DNA of 64,000 nucleotides from Linanthus parryae (GCA_023055425.1 JALGPY010000005.1:78967495-79031494), one strand, 5' to 3'; positions 46,480 to 58,377 are shown, counted from the stretch's first letter. Numbers and translations are program-made. The notes: generated by a model not told the origin, from the letters alone.

Positions 46480-47895
46480 GAAATGTCACAGGAACAAGAC
46501 AGGCATTTTCAAGGCCTTGAAACACAGATTCAAAGCCTTGAAACAGAATCTCCAGAGAAAACAGGAGAACAAGCAACTACTTCAAGTTCTCAGAGACATG
46601 AGAAGCAAACTGGAGAGCTTGAACCATGGACACGAAGAAAGAGATTCAAATATCTCTCATCTCATCCTGCTAATAACATTATTTCTGATCCAACCACTGG
46701 TACACAGACCAGATCACAGCTGAAAAATATTTGTGCTTTTTATGCTTTTATTTCTCTTGTAGAGCCTAAAACTGTGAAGGAAGCATTACAAGAAGCAGAC
46801 TGGATTATAGCTATGCAAAGTGAACTCAATGAGTTTAAAAGGAACAAGTTCTGGAACCTAGTTCCTCGACCAAGAAATCAGTCTGTCATTGGCACAAGAT
46901 GGGTATTCAGAAACAAGTTAGATGAGAATGGAAAGGTAACCAGGACCAAAGCTAGATTGGTAGCTCAAGGCTACAATCAAGAAAAAGGAATTTTCAAGTC
47001 TTATGAGCAGGGAATTTTAAATGAGCTTGATGGGAGAATTGAACTTCTTCCTTGGACTTAAAATTCATCAAATGAAGAAGGGCATTTTCCTACATCAAAG
47101 CAAGTACAAAAAAGACTTTCTAAACAAGTACAATATGTCTCAAATTTAAAGAGATTAAGACTCCCATGATTTCTACACTGTCTTTAGACAATGATGATTC
47201 TGGTAAGAGTGTGAATGTGAAAGAGTATAGAGGTATGATTGGATCACCAGTCTATCTCACAGCTAGTAGACCAGATATCATGCTCAGTGTGTGCATGTGT
47301 GCAAGATTTCAAGTTGATCCTAAAGAATCACACTTGAATGTGGTTAAAAGAATTTTTAGATATCTAAATAGTACCAAAGACTTAGGGATTTGGTATCCTA
47401 AAAATTCTAACTTCTCTTTGTGTGGCTATTCAGATGCTGATTTTTGCAGGATATAACGTTGACAGAAAGAGTACATCAGGATGCTGCCAATTTCTTAGAT
47501 CATCTTTAATCAGCTGGCATTCTAAGAAGCAAAACTCAGTTGCATTATCAAGAGCTGAAGTTGAATACATAGCAGCTGGATCCTGTTGTTCTCAAGTACT
47601 TTGGATAGAACAACAAATGAGAGATCTTGGATTTGATTTCGGAGATATACTTATCAAGTGTGACAACACAAGTGCAATATCAATTACAAAGAATCCAGTT
47701 GAACATTCAAGAACAAATCACATTGATGTTAGACATCACTTCATCAGGGATCATGCAGAGAAAGGTGATATTGTTCTTGAATTTGTTTCTACTAACATGC
47801 AATTTGCAGATATCTTCACTAAACCATTGCCAGATGAAAGATTCTCAGCTTTAAGATTGGAATTGGGAATGCTAAATAAGGAAGCTTTGGTTTAG
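46480..47895 (+). pseudogene. Sirevirus-type RT-RNase H with RT core deleted
   Basis: The linker 46483-46720 contains two palindromes translating as FQGLET and IQSLET. RT starts with EADWIIAMQSELNEFKRNKFWNLV and LVAQGYNQEKGIF and then jumps straight to the later MSLMGELNFFLGL region near 47020. The DETFAPVAR block, the QMDVKSAFLNG block and the YVDD catalytic motif are absent. RNase H (47166-47895) is well kept, with SRAEVEYIAAGSCCSQ and ADIFTKPLPDERF to a stop at 47893. Without YVDD it cannot copy RNA. Confidence 0.85.
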
Positions 47896-48337
47896 GGGGA
47901 GAATCAAGTAAGTTTTATGTGGTTCAAAGGTTTGAACTGATTTTCAAAGCCTTGAAAATCCTTTCAAAGCCTTGATTTTATATGCATTACTTGATACAGC
48001 TTTTCAAGGCCTTGAAATTCTTTCCAAACCGTTGAAAATAAGACTGCATATCACTTAGTCAATAATTATGGATCTTTCAATGTTGAGTGTTATCTCTGTA
48101 GATAATTGCTCAATGTTGCCCCTCAATTTTGAAAAACCCTTTTTAGCCAAAATAGTATTAAATATTTTATTTCCAACGGCACACTCAATTTTGAATCTAT
48201 TCTGATTCATCAAGATCTTCAAAGATCAGAGGAAATCATTTGTTTCCTTTTCAAACTGAAACTCTCTTTCTATTTATCTCCTTCCTTCTTTCTGTCCTTC
48301 GTATCAATCCTAACTCTCTCTTCTTCTCCAAACCCTA

Positions 48338-50171
48338 ATGAGCACCAGAAGAGCCTCAGACAGAATCAAAATGGCTGGTGGATCAAAGGCTACAACAGAG
48401 AAGAAAAGAAAGGCCACTGTGGAAGAGGTTCAAACCATTAGTGGGGACTCCAGTTAAAAAACCCGTACTAGAGAAGATTTGGCTCCTCCTCATCCCAAGA
48501 AGAAGGCCAAGAATGATGAAACCCCAGTGACCAGCAAGAAGAAGAAGAAGAAGGCAGTGGAGACAACACCTCAGAAACAGAAGGGTATTCAGATTGGTGG
48601 CCCAAAGAAGTCAAAGAAGAAAGATGACAAAGCATAAAAGGGCAAGGGAAAGGAGAAATTTACAGAGGATGAACCAGAGGATGATGCAGATGAGAACATA
48701 GAAAAGGCACTACAGATCTACTCATGAAAGAAAACCACTGGTACTAAATCAGCCCATGATAGTACATGGTTTGTTACTAATGTTGCTAGAGGTCAATGGC
48801 TTGTTGATTTTGCCTCTAGACCAATTGGTTTCTATAATCTGATTAGCATGCCTATGCTACATGGTATGAATTTGGAATGCATCAAAATGTTGATGAAAAG
48901 TTCTCTTTGGGTTTTTTAAATCCTCCAGAGTTGGCTTATCCTAGATTCACCAGATTCTTTTACCTAAACCTGAAACAAGTCAAGAATTCTGCAAATCTGG
49001 TGATTCTGACTAAGGTTGCTGGAATTAACATGGAACAAGATCATTCTGAGTTTGCTAATGTTCTAGGTTGTCCTAAGAGATATGCCACAAGTAACTACCC
49101 TCCTAAGAGTGAAGCCCTGAAACTAGCAAAGGAAGAATTCTTTCTACCTAATACCCCTACCACATCTACGCAGTTAACACACTATGTTCTAACTTTTGAA
49201 GCCAAAATTTTGTTCACTATCTTTAATAGATGTGTGGTACCTAGGGAACACTCAAAGGAATTGGTAACTCACAGGGTGTTGTACTATATGTACTTGGTGA
49301 TGCATGGGTATGAAATTGATCTTCCAAAGTTGGTGATGGAACACATGCTTTATAGCCAAACCAACCGGAGAAGCACCCTTTGCCTTTTGCCAATCTTCTC
49401 ACCTTATTCTTCTAGCACTTTGAAATTCCAACTGTTAATGAAGAATCAGTAACTACTGGTTTTGGTATGCTTAATGAGAAGGCTTTTGATAAGATTGGTG
49501 TTATGAAAACAAGTGGTAAAATTTGGAAGCTATACTCTGAGTTGACAGAAGAAGAATTGGGTTCAAAGAAGTTTATTAAACCCAAAACCTTAACTCCCAC
49601 TTCCAGCCAAACCTCTCAGTCCCAAGACAATCCCCAGACCCTCCAATTGTTGAAAGAACTTCATATGGAGATTGATGAGGTAAAGGAGAATCAGTATGGG
49701 TTTGACACTGATTTCAGACAAGTGAAATGCATGATTGAGAACATGTTCAGGAGCATGAAATTGTTTGATGTGGCTGAGGAAGTGTCTCAAGCTGAGAAGA
49801 GTACCAAAAGGGCTGAATCAACAAAGGATTTCTCCAGTGACCATCCAACTACACATAATACTGCTCAGGTCAATGGAAAAGGCAAACAGGTGGAGGTTGA
49901 ACAAGTGGATGAAGATCAAGAGGAAGACAGTCCAGACTCAGATACACAGCTCATGGATCTCAAGAAGAAAAAGCCTAAGAATTCTAATGTACCAAAGATT
50001 GTGACTACTGCTGATTTTTTTGAGGGAGAAGGTAACAAAGGTAATGATGTAGATCAACAAGAAAAAGATCAGGATGATGAGGAAGAAAGTCAAGAAGAAG
50101 ATGCAGATAAGCAAGGAGATGAAGACCCTACCCCTTTATTCCAGCCTATTCTTTATTTTTCAAGGCCTTGA
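48338..50171 (+). pseudogene. Third ORF (ORF3) of Sirevirus-type element 2
   Basis: It starts MSTRRASDRIKMAGGSK, with basic clusters (KKRKA, PKKKAK, KKKKKK) like nuclear signals. The middle (48877-49452) has a conserved block (FLNPPELAYPRFTRFFYLN, GINMEQDHSEFANVLGCPKRY, EAKILFTIFNRCVVPREHSK), a coiled-coil-like stretch (LLKELHMEIDEVKENQYG) and an Asp/Glu-rich C-terminus. It ends in a palindrome at 50158-50171. Stops occur at about 48455, 48636 and 48726 and a frameshift near 49370. The ORF is kept in all three related copies in the window. No membrane segment or signal peptide was seen; its role is unknown. Confidence 0.7.
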
Positions 50172-50429
50172 ACTCTTTTCCAAAGCATTGAAATTCTTAA
50201 AATTCAAAAAGGGGGAGAAAATTTAGGTTGTTTTACCTGTTATTTTAGATCACCTGGTTTTGGTGAGTTAGGGTTATCTGCACACTTTACTGTTTTGCGG
50301 TTTAATAAGTTGGATCTTTTGGAAATCATGTGTTGATTTTATATGATTTATTCTTTTATGTACTAATGAGTATTTGTTACAGAGGTACAGAATCAAACAT
50401 ATGGGAAGACTTTGGTTTTGTCTTTCATA

Positions 50430-50440
50430 AAGGGGGAGAT
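50430..50440 (+). other. Polypurine tract, Sirevirus-type element 2
   Basis: AAAGGGGGAGAT immediately before the TGTGAGCTC start of the 3' LTR. A second AAAAAGGGGGAGAAAA tract is at 50206-50221, after the third ORF. Confidence 0.85.
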
Positions 50441-51692
50441 TGTGAGCTCAATAGAGTTTCAATGTTTCAAAGACTTGAAATAGCTAGACTATTTCATGGC
50501 CTTGAATTAGCTTTCAAAGCCTTGAAACTGACTGAGATTTATAAGCTTGATCTTAGGGGGAGTCTCTGTTTTTGTTTGAACTCCTAAACCCATGTGCCTT
50601 ATCTATTATTACTTGATGATGAAATAAAATGCTTTTGATATTTTTTACAATATTTAATCCATCTGTTTGACTCAGTATTGCAGGGAATGTTTATTTCCTA
50701 TTCTACATGATTTATTTCCTAACCTGAATTTTGCAGGAAAGGAATTTATGGGTTGATTTGATTCTGCAATCAATTTATTGATCCTAACAGCTTCTTAATA
50801 TGTTTATGGACAAGATTAGATCAGTATCCCTGAAGATACCGAGAAACTATCCGTTGGAAGAAGACTGTTAGAGAAGTAAAAATTGTTGCCTAGAAAATAG
50901 GAAAGGTTGTTGCTGAAGATCTTGAAGATTTGCAGATCAAGTGAGCTGCACATAAGGAGCTCAATTTGAAGCATTTGATAGAAAACTCGACGAGAAAAAA
51001 TCTAGAGAAACTCTCAAAAACTATTCAAGGATTTTCAAGCAACAAAGAAGTAGATCAAAATCTCAATCCAACTCTCAGAAGAACACTGTACTCTCACAGC
51101 AGTTTCATTTCTTGTGTTCTTCTGTTCTGAACTTTATTTGTATATATTTTACATATTAATCTTGTTTACATTCTCAAGTATTGTTCAAGGTGAACAATAT
51201 AGAATTCTTAGTTAATCAGATAGCTAGAGCAGGTACTAGATAGGTTAGTGAGAACCACAAGCTGTAACAGAGTAAGGTATCTCTCTGTGATTGAGATCTA
51301 GGGCTTAGCTGTTGATTAATAAGAATTGAGTTGAAAATCCCACGGGGAGAAGATCCCTAAGGTAGACACGTAAGTCTAAGTGGACCGAACTCTATATATC
51401 TTGTGTCTCTTGCATTTACTTTTCAGTTACGAACTTAGAATTTTTGCAGCATTCAAAATAGTTTAGTTTCAAGGGTTTGAATCTCATTCAAGGCCTTGAA
51501 ACAGACTCATTCTTTCACTTACTCTAACTGTTTTACTCCAAGGGCTTGAAACTCATTTCAAGGTCTTGAATCTCTTTACAAATCTTTTGAAACCAATACT
51601 TTTGCAAAGTTTAGCAAAAGACTGCATACTCTATTCAACCACCCCCTTCTAGAGTATTGATCTTGCATTTTTACCTACTGGGCACCCCTTCA
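50441..51692 (+). mobile_element. 3' LTR of Sirevirus-type element 2
   Basis: 1252 bp, TGTGAGCTC to CACCCCTTCA, the pair of 42258-43510. Some palindromes differ from the 5' LTR (for example CATGGCCTTGAA for CAAGGCCTTGAA near 50497). Confidence 0.88.
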
Positions 51693-51697
51693 GAAAC
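51693..51697. repeat. Target-site duplication GAAAC, right copy
   Basis: Second copy of GAAAC, directly after the LTR end; see 42253-42257. Confidence 0.85.
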
Positions 51698-52437
51698 AAA
51701 TAACCGAACGAAAACTGCCACTTTCTGCTGTTGCTCTTAGTCCTAATCCAGTCAGCTCCTGGCACACCCGCAAAACAAAAGGATGAAACCTCATCAATTA
51801 GTGTATGCTGGTCTTTATGTAGATAATTTTGAAACTGGCAATCCTCTTTCAGCGGTGGCCACCTGAGAGTTGAAGCTATGCTCTCCTCAGATAAGATAAG
51901 CCAGTTCCGAACACAATGAATCACTCGAGAATCACCTAGCTGTTATGTCTCACCCTTATCAGTGTGCCTCACATTTGCGTAAATCTCCCGAGTCAAATCA
52001 GTACTGGCTTTCTTCTTTACTAGTCTCATCCACCCCTGAAAATTTTCTGTCTCTAGTACCTCTTTTAACTAATATAAAATCCCATCTAGCGGAAACAATC
52101 TCTCAGGCTGCACGCCTCTATTAATACGAGGGTTACCCTTAAGAAAATTCTGAGCCATTGGAGAGATAAACCGATAATCACAAAATGAGCTATCAGAGGG
52201 TTGCTTTCCTTTCAAATCCATAACTGTACTACCCCGCCCTGGATTCAAGTCTGGAAACTGGGTCGGAATGGGCCTCCTAAGAATCCTAAGATCAGGGGAT
52301 AACGGGATCACATATGTGGCACCCACGTTATCCCCTTCATAATCAGACCCACTCTCATCAGCCTCTGCCACCTCAATCTGACCAGGTGGGATAAAATCTA
52401 GATCCTCGTCACGACTCAAACGGGCACGTTTACTCAT
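51693..52437 (-). pseudogene. Third ORF of Athila-like element 2, N-terminal part
   Basis: It starts MSKRARLSRDEDLDFIPPG, a basic then acidic N-terminus, and reads 122 residues to a stop at 52069. A related frame continues (51649-51924) with NWLILSEESIASTLRWPP before the copia insertion, and the ORF resumes at 42252. Together about 1.56 kb. No signal peptide or membrane segment is obvious. The position after pol matches the env-like ORF of Athila elements. Confidence 0.6.
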
Positions 52438-54540
52438 CGTGAACGTGTAAAAGTGTATATAGAGAAACTAAACTGCACAGTGGCAAGGATTGTAACAGAA
52501 ATTAAGCAAGTACAGAATTAATTGGTGATCAAGCACGCCTAGGACACTAGTCAATCACCCCCATATTTGCAACTAAGCGAAACAAAAGAAAATGGGCTTT
52601 TACTCAATGTGCCTAGATTCGGAGAGATTTAATTGCGAGATATAAGAGTGTACCTGGGCACCCGGAGTTCCGTTCTTACGGGTGCCGTTTAGCAAAAAAT
52701 CGACAAGAAGGGGTCGAAAAATTCGACCGTCAAAAATTTTCCAGAAAATCTCAATTGATCGTGTTTTTGCGCTCCTCATATAGTCCCCGTCAATAGTTAC
52801 TCCTTCTCCGCAGCTTGAGTCACGGCCAAATGTCCCCAATTTCTTGATTTTCTTCACGAAACCTAGAATTCCTCCCTTCCTATTTCATCTTCCTCTCTAG
52901 AATTCAGCTCAACCAAAAAGTAGTAGATTAATCTACTCTCAATCACGCACCAAATCCTAGTCTTAGTTGCAAACTTGAAGCAAAATGGTGGTGGGGGAAT
53001 TGAGGCAGTACACTTTTCTCTTCCCAAACTCACGAAGCTAGTGGATGTGAGTGGTGATGGTGAGCAACGACGGTGTGGAGGGACGGGCAGTGGCGACGAG
53101 CGATGGCGACGAGCGGTGGAGACGAGGCAGCGTTTGGTGCGGAGGCGTCGGGTGAGGAGGGATGAGAGTTTTGTAGTCTCGTTCGTGGGTCTGAGAGAGA
53201 GAGAGAGAGAGAAGTTCCTGCTATTTTTGTGTCTTCAAAAATTCTTAGAAAAGTCTCTTTTACCCTTCGTAATTCACCTGTGGACTCTAATGTAATAAGA
53301 TGATCCTACGATTACCTTCCCAGTGATCGTACGATCACTTCATATGATTTTGCAGAAGATCTTTATCCAAGACCACTCGAAAAAATTTCTAAGGAAAAGT
53401 ATTCGTACGATTACTTCGTGCAATCACTTAGTATGATCACCCTGCGTCATGAATCAACAAAGCTTTTTCAAAGTAACTAAGAACCCGGATTGTTATCTTG
53501 AACTCCGATGAATGCGATTTTTGCACCTTTGGAAACCTTTTGCAACGTATACCTCATTCATGTAGAGAAAACCCCGTTTCTGGACCGTTTCCCTTCTTTT
53601 CTCAATTATCGCCCAATTTCACAAAAAATATCCAAAATGTGCCAAATTGTCTTTTTTCAAAATCTTGTAATCACATTCATCAAGATGGGAAGTTCAAGGT
53701 CTTCGCTCATGTTGAAAACTTCCCAAAGTCCGGGGAACCTTTCTTTCTTTAATTTCGCTCTTCCAAAGGCTCGTTCTGCATTTCCGGATGCTTTTGGTCG
53801 TGCTTTATCCGCTTAATCATCCTTTTTGACATAACTTTCTCATCCGGACTCCGATATACGCGTTCCACCTGTCTACGGAAAGCTCTCAACCATCCCAACA
53901 CAATGTCACTCTTTAATTCAGCTCACAGAACTGTCTACAAAAATTTGCCCCGTAATTCGTGCCATTGTGCTAACTTTCTCGACTCTTCAATGCATTCTTC
54001 ACGTATATCAAGACGGGGAGTCCGGATACATGATCTTCCTCAGGTGGATATGTTGAGGGAGTATAGGAATGGCATCATCCACCAAATTCTTCATTCCAAA
54101 TCCGGATATGCACGTTGGGCTGCTTTTTCTCGATTTTCGTGACATTCTTGACACGCGCATCAAAATGGGAGATCTGGAATAGACCCTTCACCTAAAATAC
54201 CTGCACATACTCATTGGAAATATTAGTCCATATCTCTCACACCTCTCATATAAAATAAACATAACAAAATAGACAAAACAATATTTAAATCTATCCTAAA
54301 ACCGTAAATAGGTCGGGTTGCCTCCCAACAAGCGCTTGTAATTTAAAGTCGACGGCCCGAACCAGTTACCGCACAAGATATCAAACATCGGGAATTGCAC
54401 TGAGGCGCTCAATTACCCCAATGAAATTTCCGTCCACGTATGGCTTGGCTCTCTGTCCGTTCACTTGGAACCGATTACCGCTTTCAGCTTCAACTTCAAG
54501 TGACCCCCATGGGTATACCTCAATAGTTGTGAAAGGACCG
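52438..54540 (-). mobile_element. Spacer between pol and third ORF of Athila-like element 2
   Basis: It holds a GTGATCGTACGATCAC palindrome (53323-53338) like those in the LTR, a (GA)n run at about 53192-53212, and a GGTCGAAAAATTCGACC palindrome near 52713. GGGTTGCCTCCCAACAAGCG near 54318 is a motif often seen downstream of gypsy integrase. A small minus frame 52600-52857 and a plus frame 52975-53295 have no known domain. Confidence 0.5.
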
Positions 54541-54548
54541 CTCCACAT

Positions 54549-55691
54549 TCATTTCAACTTTCCAGGAAACAGTTTTTGACGTGCGTTGAAGATCAATACT
54601 TTCTGCCCCACCTTGAACTCTCTTGGGATGATATGCTTATCGTGACATTGCTTGGTCCTTTCCTTGTAGATTTTTGCACTCTCATAAGCCATCAACCGGA
54701 ATTCTTTAAGCTCTAGTAATGCCTGTTTCCTTTGTTCAACTGAGAACTTTGCATCCAAGTTGATCTTTTTCAATGCCCAAAAGGCCTTGTGCTCAAGTTC
54801 CACCGGGAAATGACATGACTTCCCAAATACTAGCTGGTAGGAAGACATGCCCAAGGGAGTCTTGTATGTTGTGCGATAGGCCCATAGACTGTCATCCAAG
54901 TGTAGGGACCAATCTTTACGTCCCGGATTGACTGTCTTCTCTAAAATTCCCCTGATCTATCGGTTTGATACCTCAACTTGCCCATTTGACTGCGGATGGT
55001 AGGCCAGTGATATCTTGTGTGTCTTCACCCCATATTTGCTCAAGAAATTGGTGAAGACCTTGTTCACGAAATGTGTTTACTCATCACTTATAATGGCCTT
55101 GGGCGTCCCGAACCGCCTAAAAATATTGTTGCACACAGATCTCTCTAATGTAGCGCCATCATTATTTGGAAACGGCAAAGCCTCCACCCACTTGGTAACG
55201 TAGTCAACAGCCAAAAGAATATAAAGATTACCAAGTGACGAGGGGAATGTCCCCATGAAGTCAATACCCCAAACATCAAATGGCTCTACTTCCAGCACAA
55301 AATTCTGAGGCATCTCATTTTGGTTGGAAATATTGTCGGTTCTCTAACACCGGTCACACTGCTGCACAAACAGATAAGCAGCCTTATGCAATGAAGGCCA
55401 ATAAAAACCACTCTAAAGGACCTTGGTTGCAGTGCGTGTCTTGCCAAAATGACCCCCACAATTCAATTCATGGCAATGTATGCGAATTTCCAACGTATCC
55501 GGTGGCGCTACACATCTTCGCAACACATTATCTGCTCCCAATTTGAATAAATAGGGATCATCCCAAAAATATCGCCGTGCATCTGCAAATAATTTCTTTC
55601 TCTGGTGGGAGGTCATGTCTTTGGGAACAATGTTGAGTGCCTTGAAATTTGCCAAGTCAGCAAACCAAGGCATATCTGCGACCACTACCAT
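54549..55691 (-). pseudogene. Athila-like integrase (broken)
   Basis: Frame 55413-55691 has the zinc-binding start (HCHELNCGGHFGKT). 55077-55313 has the core with GIDFMG (first Asp) and TPKAIISDE (second Asp) followed by a stop. Between 55077 and 54900 the remnant [15 protein letters not shown] carries the Glu. 54549-54899 is the C-terminal part ([25 protein letters not shown] ... [18 protein letters not shown]), typical of Athila/Tat integrase. Several stops break it. Confidence 0.85.
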
Positions 55692-57351
55692 AAGCTGCTC
55701 ATCTGGAAAATCCTCTCTGATTGGTACCTCTTCATGCTTCTCATTCTCGAGCCGTGATAATGGGCTGCAACAACATTCTCTACCCCCTTCTTATCTTTGA
55801 TCAAAATGTCAAACTCTTGCATCAAAAAGACCCTCCGGATCAATCTTGGCTTGGCGTCCTTCTTGGTGAGAAGGTACTTGAGGGTTGCATGGTCTGTGAA
55901 AATCGTCACCTGAGAACCCAGAAGATATGGACGCAACTTGTCCAACGCAAAGAAAATAGCCATCATCTCTTTCTCCGTGGTAGCATAATTGACCTGTGCA
56001 TTGTTAAGAGTCCGACTAGCATAGTAAATGACATGAGCTACCTTATCTTTCTGCTGTCCCATAACTGCTCCCACCGCATAGTCACTATCATCACACATGA
56101 ATTCAAACGGCAAAGTCCAGTCCGGAGTGGAAATGATGGGCGTGCAAATCAACTTCTCCTTGAGCACATCGAAAGCTGACTTGCACTCTGCATTAAAATC
56201 AAAGACTGCATCTTTCTCAAGCAAACTGGATAGAGGCGTTGTGATCTTCGAGAGTGATGAATTGCCGGTAAAACCCTGTATGTCCCAAGAAACTCCTTAC
56301 CCCTTTGATATTCGTAGGGTATGGAAGCTTCTCAATAAACTCAATTTTTGCCCGGTCCACCTCTAAGCCTTTGCTTGAAATCTTGTGCCCCAAAACTATC
56401 CCCTCAGTCACCATGAAATGACACTTCTCCCTGTTGAGCACTAGGTTGGTGTCAATGCATATGTCAAGAACCTGGGCTAGCTGCTGTAGACAGTCTTCAA
56501 ATCCATCACCATAGAGCAAAAATTCATCCATGAATACCTCAAATTTATGCTCCATTATATGTGAGAAGATCGACATCATAGACCTTTGAAAAGTAGCAGG
56601 TGTGTTGCATAGCCCAAAAGGCATGCGTCTAAAAGCAAAGGTCCCATAGGGACAAGTGAATATCGTCTTCTCCTGGTCTGCTGGCTCAATCGCTCTCTGG
56701 TTGTACCTTGAGTACCCATCCAGAAAGTAGTGAGAGTGACATGCCAGCCTATCAAGTATCATATCAACGAATGAGAGGGGGAAGTGATCATTCAAAGTGG
56801 CATCATTGAGTTTGCGGTAATCATGCAAACTCTCCACCCAGTAACACTACGGGTAGCAATCTTATCACCTTTCTCCCCATCCACCACAGTAATACCACCC
56901 TTCTTAAGGACACACTGCACTGGGCTAGTGCATGTACTGTCGGAAATCGGGTAGATGATGCCCGCCTCCAACCATTTAATCACCTCTTTCTTCACCACAT
57001 CATGCATGTGAGGGTTAAGGCGGCGCTGAAATTGGACTACCGGCTTCTTTTCCTCCATGAGCCGGATCTTATGATGGCACACTGCGGGCTGATCCCCTTA
57101 ATATATGCTATGGTCCATCCCATAGCTGCTTTCCTTTCCTGCAACACATTTAACAATTGCTCCTCATGTTCCCTCTCCAAACACGAAGAAACAAACACAT
57201 GTAATGTATTTTTAGATCCAAGATATAAATATTTCAAATGTGCAAGTAAAGGTTTTAACTCTAAAATAGGAGCAATATCAAGAGAAGAAATAAGAGTCTT
57301 CCTGCTTCCCTCATTAAAGAGGAGTAGGGGTTGGAGCCAATGAGTCTCCAT
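55685..57351 (-). pseudogene. Athila-like reverse transcriptase and RNase H (broken)
   Basis: The gypsy RT order is readable: KKEVIKWLEAGIIYPISDS (56792-57082), DYRKLNDATLNDHFPL, GTFAFRRMPFGLCNTPATFQ, then the catalytic block as FMDEFLLYGD (56217-56837). The family normally has Asp-Asp here; the second Asp is Glu, which should harm catalysis. RNase H follows (55685-56224) with [33 protein letters not shown] and [13 protein letters not shown]. Frameshifts separate the parts. The integrase frame follows directly. Confidence 0.87.
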
Positions 57352-57357
57352 AGCCTG

Positions 57358-58356
57358 CTATTTTTCGCTAGAGTCAAGTAGAGCAAGTTCCTCATATAGC
57401 CAGTCCAATGAAATGTCTTCCTCCTCATCCGGTGTGTATGTCTCCACACCAAAACACTGCTCACTCACCGCATAAGCGGGGAACTTCATAGCTTTAAAAA
57501 CGTTGAAGGCAACTTTCTCATCATTGATCCTCATTGTTAATTCTCCGTTAGCTACATCAATAATGGTCTTCCCCATGGCTAGGAATGGACAGCCCAGGAT
57601 AAGGGGGGCATCATCATCGACATCAATGTCTATGATCACAAAGTCTGCTGGGAAGATGAGTCATTCAAATCTTACTAGTACATCCTCCAAAATTCCTCTT
57701 GGATGTTTTATGGTGCGGTCTGCCATCTGCAACCACATCCTAGTTGGTTTTGGTTCTCCCACACCTAGGTGCTCAAAAACGGATGTGGGCATCAAGTTGA
57801 TGCTTGCGTCAAGATCAGACAATGCCCTACCATGAAAGGCATCTCCCAATGTCACATGAATTATGAAACCGCCCGGATCTTTCATCTTATTAGGCAACGC
57901 CTTTTTCACCACGGCGCTACACACCTCATTTAGAGTCACGGTCTCAAAATTATCCATGCGACTCCTATTAGAGAGGAGATCCTTAAGAAAGTTTGCATAT
58001 TTGGGCATTTGTGAGATGGCTTCCGCAAAGGGAATGTTGATGTGCAGCTTCCTGAAGATATCCACAAACTTCCTGAAGTGCTTAGAATCCTCTTGGCTCT
58101 TCAATCTCTGCGGGTATGGAACACGCATGCTATACTCCTCCTTTGGCTTTGGATTTTCCTCCGACTTCCTACTCGTGTCTTTTGATTGGGGAATCACGGT
58201 AGGCACGGGAATTTCTTCGTCCAACGCTTTTTTAGTGGCCTTGGCCGCCTCAGCTCGCTCGTGGGTAGGATATGGAGGATCCTTAGTGGTTGTCCCACTG
58301 CGAGAAGTAATAGCCTTCAACTGCTCAAGTGGAGTAATTTTGTTAGAAGGAAGCAT
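57358..58356 (-). pseudogene. Athila-like protease region (broken)
   Basis: Frame 57661-58356 covers the gag-protease linker and protease with ALSDLDASINLMP, the place where Athila proteases have D-L-G-A-S. The catalytic Gly is Asp here. Frame 57358-57639 continues with DDAPLILGCPFLAMGKTIIDV, the C-terminal half of the fold. A stop at 57660 divides them. Confidence 0.8.
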
Positions 58357-58377
58357 ACCAGGTGGGAGTCTAAAATT

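Larger units (their letters stand above)
42258..51692 (+). mobile_element. Sirevirus-type copia element 2, inserted in Athila
   Basis: It has two LTRs (42258-43510, 50441-51692), a primer site, gag, protease-integrase, RT-RNase H, a third ORF and a polypurine tract, flanked by GAAAC duplications. At 9.4 kb it fits Sirevirus-type copia elements, which are long and have a third ORF. Its coding region is badly deleted: the middle of gag, a zinc knuckle and the RT catalytic core are gone. The two LTRs differ at roughly one position in fifteen to twenty by eye, so the insertion is not very recent. Confidence 0.88.

Noticed and set aside
52975..53295. Plus-strand frame of 106 residues in the Athila spacer
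   Set aside because: Its composition is dominated by GA- and CG-rich simple sequence (Arg/Glu runs). Antisense ORFs are known in some Athila/Tat elements, but nothing here supports one beyond openness.
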